DNA from: Symbiodinium kawagutii
Lineage: Eukaryota > Sar > Dinophyceae > Suessiales > Symbiodiniaceae
Length of the DNA stretch: 64,000 nucleotides
NCBI GenBank assembly: GCA_009767595.1
Contig: VSDK01027192.1
Location: 290,581 to 354,580, forward strand
Reading direction: 5' to 3'
In this document: positions 59,161 through 64,000 of the stretch, one piece after another
Position numbering within the stretch: the stretch's first letter is position 1
How the letters are laid out: each line of letters begins with the position of its first letter
Program-made: the position numbers and the translations under genes
The notes under the pieces: model-generated
The model's database searches: none
The model's input: only the letters and a program-made list of their open reading frames with translations
What the model was told of the DNA's origin: nothing

Positions 59161-61030
59161 AGTGGATGTGGAAGGCGGTCAAGGGTTTGGAGACCATGGA
59201 CATGCAGGAACCACATGTGAATCCATGAATCTAGGAGTGGACATCTTTCATGACTGTATTGAAGAGTGCAATCTTGGATGCGTTGAAGACTGCACTGATT
59301 GCATTGCAGTGTTGAGTGAGTCGAGTTCAGAGGTCTTTGAAAGCTCACAGGTCATTGACAGGTCAGAGGTCTTTGAAGATTGCTTTGGGCATACGTATGT
59401 TGATCCAGAATTCCAGTGTAGGATGTTCAGGGGTTTTCCCCAAGAAGTACAAGTCGATGATTCAGAAGTTGAAGCAGAAGAAGAAGAAGACATCTTTGGA
59501 GACGATCTTCTCAACGATGATCCTGAAAATGGTTCAGGGTATACCCCAAGCCTGGCTAGGTCAGATGAAGCTAGGGATCCTGTAGACGCTGTTGAAGTTC
59601 CTGCCCCTTTTGGGCCAGAAGAGTATGAAGGGCCAGAGGGCTCAGATCTCGAACTGGAAGTTCCCCAGTTGATGGGAGATCTTCTCTGGGAACATGAATG
59701 CAGAGGCCATTGGCCTTATGACAAGGGCTGTGACAGTTGTGTCCAGGCTCGTGGTAGGACCCCAGCTCGTCGACGAAAGCAGGTTGAGGGAGATGGACGT
59801 TCTGCTGACCTTGCTGGAGATTTGATGTACATCGCAGGTAGACACTGGAAGATGCTTGTTTTGTTGATGATTCAAACTGGTGTTGCTGGTATGGTTGTTC
59901 TTGGTGGTGATCGTGAAAAAGATACCAAGTCAGTTGTGTCAGTTTTGAATGAAATTGGTGTAGGAGGTGTGAATCTTGAAGTTGCAACGGACAATGAGCA
60001 GTATCTTGTCAACTTGATGGAAAGATCATTGCAGGCAAGTACATGTCGAGGTTTTCATTGGAGAAACATCGCAGAGTGTAGACCCCAAGCCAAAGGTGTG
60101 GAAAGAATGATTTGTATCATGAAGGAAGGTTTGTTCACCAATTGGCTGTGTTTGGAACCCAAGGTTGGAGCCAGGCTAGCTCTTGAATCACCATTGTTTG
60201 GTTTGCTGGAAGGTCATGTGTATCGCGCTCACAACGCCCACTGTCGCAAGCTGAAGGGAGGAACGCCGCTCGAGATGATGAGAGGCAAGAGAGGAGGTCA
60301 ACCCCCTAGGAGCTACCCTTTTGGAATCCTTGGATATGCCAAACCTGTTCATGCTCGAGATTGGACTGGTCATCGGTTGGTGTTGTGTGCTTACTTGGGA
60401 TTGAGGTTCAACACTGGTGGTTGTTTTGTTTACCCTCTTCAACCGGATGCCCAAGGGCGTCGAGAGATCATCAAGGCCCACACGTTTCGACCCAGGAATC
60501 AGGAACCATTCTATGACATTGAGGCTTTGTTCCCACTCATGGCTGGAGTTGTTCCTGAGCAGTCTGGACCTCTGGAAAATCGACCCAATCCATCACCATT
60601 CCCAAAGGTTGAGGTTCCATCGGAGGATCCCGTTCCACCACTTCTTGATGAAGAGGCAGGTTCAGGTGACATGGAGGGTGAGGAGAACATCCCAGGAGGA
60701 GAAGGTCCACAACCCATGGCGCTGGACAGGATTGAGGAACCCAGAGGGGAGGAGCCTGAGGAAGAAATGGAAGGTGATGATTGGTTGAACAAGCTTCTTT
60801 ATCAATCCCAGTGTGCTGAGTGGAACAACTTTAGTTTGAGAGAAGTTGTCATGGACACCAATCCTCGTAACCCAGAAGATCGGATTACCTTTGAAGAAAC
60901 GTTTGGTGGTATGGACATTGTCGTTCATGTTCCAGATTATCCGGTGGATGAACTGACAGGCCTAGCCATGAGTCACAGCCAGGTTGCAGAAGGTATGCGC
61001 ACTGAGGTCAAACAGTTGGAGAGGCTTCAG
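59160..61030 (+). pseudogene. copia integrase
   Basis: A Cys/Glu-rich linker leads to a short zinc-binding pattern, HECRGHWPYDKGCDSC (about 59695-59742). The catalytic core follows, with AGDLMYIAGRHW (first Asp), ATDNEQYLV (second Asp) and KGVERMICIMKEG (Glu). A basic/aromatic C-terminal part is recognisable in GGTPLEMMRGKRGGQPP, the usual copia 'GxxPxE...' stretch, and LRFNTGGCFVYP. It inserts the DNA copy into the host genome. The frame ends by shift near 61030, just before the reverse transcriptase. Confidence 0.8.
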
Positions 61031-61345
61031 AATGGCAAAGGTCAACAAAGTCCAGGTTCTGACAAGCCGATGGGTGATAACCCAAAAGACAGCAGACTTA
61101 GCTCGATGCCGATTGGTCGTGAGAGATTTTGCTTCTGGTGGCGAGAGTGCCTTCAAGGCAGGGATTTATGCCCCCACTAGTTCGCTAGACTCGTTGCGAT
61201 GCATTTTGGCATGGTCAGCTGTTCTTGGTTATTCCTTGTTGACGGGTGACGTCAGCGTGGCTTTTATGTACGCTCCAGTGGAGCTGGGAGCCGTAGACCT
61301 AGTTTTACTACCGCCCAGCATCTTGTCACGGCCAGGGGTATCGCA
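61030..61345 (+). pseudogene. copia reverse transcriptase, N-terminal half
   Basis: The third frame carries KVNKVQVLTSRWVITQKT, CRLVVRDFASG, IYAPTSSLDSLRCILAW and GDVSVAFMYAPV. The last is motif A, with Asp in GDVSVAF. The fingers and palm are intact here. The frame shifts near 61345 before QKAMNGLRRAP. Confidence 0.8.
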
Positions 61346-62685
61346 TAGTTCTTCTACTTCAGAAAGCTATGAACGGACTTCGAAGAGCTCCCCTGTTGTG
61401 GTTCCAAGAGTTTCAAAGGCAGTTAGAAGCGAAGGGAGGACAGGCCACGTTTGAGCCAACTTTGTTCCGAGTACCAAGTTTTACCACTCCTGGTGATTTC
61501 ATCTTGTTGTTGGTTTACGTGGATGACCTTTTGCTTGCTTCCAAAGACCCCGTAGACAATGAAAAGTTGTTGGAGAGTTTGCAGGAAATTTGGAAGATCA
61601 AGAAGACAGGAACTCTCAACAAAGGTTGTACTGGTGTTTTGGAATTTCTGGGGCGAACCATCTATCGAGGTGAATCCGAGGTAGGATCCAACGCTATCCT
61701 TTTTGGAGTATCGCGTAAGTACATGCAGGGCATTTTTGAGTCATGGTCTGAGAGCTTGAAAGCGCCAAAAGAGTCCACGGCTCAGCCAAAGATGGAGGAA
61801 GTGTACTCATCCCATTTAAAGAGCAGCGATGAGGGTGCGGTACTTAGCGACGCCGCTACGGCAAGGTACCGGAGGGTTCTCGGACAGTTTGCATGGGCTG
61901 CGCTCTCCCGGGCGGATTTGGCTTTTCCAATTTCCTTCCTCGCCTGGTACCAGTCAAAGCCAACACCGGCTGCTGAAGCGACCATGAGGGTCTTTCTTCG
62001 ATGGTTGTTGGGACACCTTCACTTTGTGCAACGGATGCCTGCATCCAATCCGCCGCTGGTAAGTGATGAGCGTACGATTCTTGGTTTTTGTGACGCGAGT
62101 TGGTCAGTTGACTCCGTTTCAGGGGGAATCATTTGTTGGCAAGGTTGTTGTCTGAAATTCCTCAGCCGAAATCAAGAGGTTCCCGCGCTGTCATCCGCGG
62201 AAGCAGAAGTCATTGCCATCACGGAAGCAGCTGAAGAAGAAGTTTCGCTAGGTATGTTGATTGAGACCATCCGCGAGGGTATTCCATTGGATGACTTAGG
62301 GATGCCTAAGTGCACAACAGGAACGGTGAGTCTCCTTCTCTACAATGATGCGAAAGCTGCAATTTCCATAGGTAACATGAGTGGTTTGTTGCGACGCGTT
62401 AGGCATCTTGAATTGCGCGCTCTTTACCTGCAGCATTTCGCGCGTACGCGTCTCCAGCTCCAACATTGGAGTGGTGCAGAAAACCCATCGGACGGACTGA
62501 CTAAGTCATGTAAACAGATCATGATGTGGGTTCATTTGTGTGAGGCCACTGGTTTAGTCCCAGGGCTTTCTGAACAGGAGTCGCAATGGATCCGACAGGA
62601 ACTTCGCAGGTACGATGAGGAGTTCACCCACCTGTTTGTCCAAGAAGGGGTAGTGTCAGCCTTAGCTGCCGCGAACTCTGAGTGA
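61345..62685 (+). pseudogene. copia reverse transcriptase C-terminal half and RNase H
   Basis: The frame contains MNGLRRAPLLWFQEF (motif B region), LLVYVDDLLLASKD with the catalytic YVDD at 61516-61527, and FLGRTIYRG. The RNase H domain has FCDASWSVDSVSGGI, SSAEAEVIAITEAAEE, LYNDAKAAISIG and GAENPSDGLTK, giving all four acidic residues. The stop is TGA at 62683-62685. This 440-codon stretch is uninterrupted, so the frameshifts elsewhere could include assembly errors. Confidence 0.9.
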
Positions 62686-63303
62686 CGAAATACGTTTTCT
62701 GACAGTTGCATGGAATTTGATAGTGTGTGAGAGTGATTGGGTAGCTTTAGTGGGAAACACGTTTAGCTGCTGATTTGCTTTCATTTTTGCCGAAAGTCTT
62801 TTTCCTTTTCTTTTCTTGAGCACTGAAACTAGGAATCAATTTGAACTCGGGAATCCAGCTTGCTTTTCTTTGAAACTGTTTTGGTTTCTTGCGTGCAGAG
62901 ACGGACCTCTCTCTAGGAGTGATTTTGACTGTGATCTGAAATGCTGGAGGGTACGGCCATACCACTCTGACTTTTTGGTGATCATGTTAAGGGTTATCTT
63001 TTGGGGATTTTGGTTGAAGCTGCAAAGCCGTCTAGGAAGCTAGGATCTCTAGGAAGCTGATGACCCTAGGAGTTGCTAGGAAGAGATCTAGGACTTCATC
63101 TCGGAATTCATTTTTCATTCTCGCCAAATCATCTTTGAGTCAAGTTGAGCACTGTTGAGTTGAGCGTTGAGCATCGCTGCTTTTGTTATCTATCAAGTAT
63201 GCACCGGCTGTTGCCCAGCTCTGCCCTGTTGCGGCTCACAAGAGAGCAGCTAGGAGTTCGCTTCTTTTTGCAACCCAGAGTGTGGGAGTGGCGTCTTTTC
63301 AGT
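62686..63303. other. unassigned; no copia 3' LTR seen
   Basis: T-rich sequence with CTAGGAAG-type short repeats at 63030-63090. It does not match the 5' LTR candidate. It may be a very diverged LTR or the leader of the gene starting at 63304. Confidence 0.4.
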
Positions 63304-64000
63304 ATGGCAGAGGCACCAGTTGAGACCCCTGAGACCGGTGTGGAGGGTGCCACTGATGCGGCGCCAAGTGAGAATGCTGCTGTGGAAGCGCCGTCTCATG
63401 GACATGGTCCTGAAGGAAAAGCCGAAGAGCCTACTGGTGGTGAAAGAGAGAGTTCTCCAGTCCCAGTGCCAGTTCCTGTGCCCAGTTCGGATGGACCTAG
63501 TGGAAGTCACGGACCAGATGCGCCAGGTGATGCTCCTGCCGCGAATGCAACGGCTATTGATGCCCTTTCCTCCTTGGAAGCAGTGAGCCCGTTACACGAG
63601 GTCTTGGTTAGGCTGGTGACGCGAGTTGCCAGCAACACTGAGCAAATGGGTGCTAGAATTCAAGCAAGTGAGAAACAGGCCGAGACCTTGCGCATGCTTT
63701 GCCAAAGCATCCACAGCTTGGGAGGTGGAAGTATCTTTTGGGCAGAGAAGGGAGCCCAAGCGCTGAGTTCGTTGAGTAAACAACTCAGCGACTTGGTGCC
63801 GGGGGAAGGTGGAACGATTCAACGAGGATGTTGATCAGCAGCTGCCTGGAAAACCTTGGCCGGCGTAACAAAGGATTGCTGGAACTCAAGGAGCTGAACG
63901 GGCTCCTATTGGAGCAGTTGACTGCGATGCGTGCTCAGCACGAGGAGACGAACAGGCTATTACGTGCAATCGACACAGGAAGCAACGTAGCCTGTGGCTA
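63304..64000 (+). CDS. Gag-like or hypothetical coiled-coil protein (runs off window)
   Basis: The likely start is ATG at 63304 (MAEAPVETPETG), although the frame is open from 63145. A Pro/Glu/Gly-rich low-complexity N-terminus is followed by helical sequence (NTEQMGARIQASEKQAETL, GAQALSSLSKQLSDLV). A stop occurs at 63832-63834. One phase over, the helical pattern continues to the window end (NKGLLELKELNGLLLEQL, HEETNRLLRAID), so a single-base slip near 63810 is likely. The style resembles proteins common in dinoflagellate transcripts and in retroelement Gag regions. I cannot name a function. Confidence 0.5.

Larger units (their letters stand above)
55688..62685 (+). mobile_element. Ty1/copia retrotransposon, frame-disrupted
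   Basis: Order on the plus strand: LTR candidate, primer binding site, Gag, zinc knuckle, protease, integrase, reverse transcriptase, RNase H. Integrase before reverse transcriptase defines copia. The reading frame changes near 57240, 59160, 61030 and 61345, and there is one in-frame TAG (57023-57025). A 3' LTR is not recognisable before the next coding region at 63304. Confidence 0.85.

Noticed and set aside
62686-63150. 3' LTR of the copia element
   Set aside because: Compared by eye with the 5' LTR candidate, only short CTAGGAAGC-like words are shared and there is no alignment.

Overview
The window looks like nuclear DNA of a dinoflagellate, most likely Symbiodiniaceae-like. This is inferred from four things. 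Genes are split into many very short exons. Introns repeatedly begin with GC and end AG before a G. Every host-type gene I could assemble lies on the minus strand, as in dinoflagellate one-way gene arrays. The right half is full of retroelements whose domain style (lysine-glycine-rich Gag tails, tyrosine-recombinase retroelements) is typical of these genomes. TTTAGGG-type telomere-like repeats are also present. Three runs of N mark assembly gaps.

Left part (about 2.5-24.2 kb): a minus-strand array of host-like genes, read from right to left. A P2X-like ligand-gated cation channel lies at 24182-22226. A gene with an F-box-like start and ankyrin repeats lies at 21168-18677. A receptor-like (TKL type) protein kinase runs from about 17020 to 11881 in at least 14 pieces, covering nearly all kinase subdomains. 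Two sets of exons resembling FHA phosphothreonine-binding domains follow at 9899-8106 and 4309-2530. Many exon joins were confirmed by reading frame: domain motifs join exactly when AG|GC donors and AG|G acceptors are used.

Middle part (24.2-36.4 kb): no recognisable gene. It holds short tandem repeats, a degenerate array of about 34 bp units, and a diverged pair of short coding-like segments.

36.4-44.55 kb: the most interesting object, a minus-strand retroelement carrying, in order, a tyrosine recombinase, a Gag-like domain, a Cys/His cluster, a cytosine-methyltransferase-like domain, reverse transcriptase and RNase H. Two 228 bp direct repeats lie at its 3' end and a 20 bp repeat occurs at both ends, recalling the split direct repeats of DIRS/Ngaro-type elements. 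The recombinase lies upstream of Gag, unlike the usual DIRS order. The copy is broken by frameshifts and one stop.

44.55-55.7 kb: repeat-rich. It contains a 750 bp array built on AAAACGTACC, four 71 bp units, an exact 129 bp tandem duplication, a pair of 94 bp inverted repeats, hairpin-rich noncoding blocks and long ATC/GAT microsatellites.

55.7-62.7 kb: a Ty1/copia retrotransposon on the plus strand (Gag, zinc knuckle, protease, integrase, reverse transcriptase, RNase H) with a likely 5' LTR and an initiator-Met-like primer binding site, but no recognisable 3' LTR. At 63.3 kb a dinoflagellate-style Gag-like or hypothetical coiled-coil frame starts and runs off the window.
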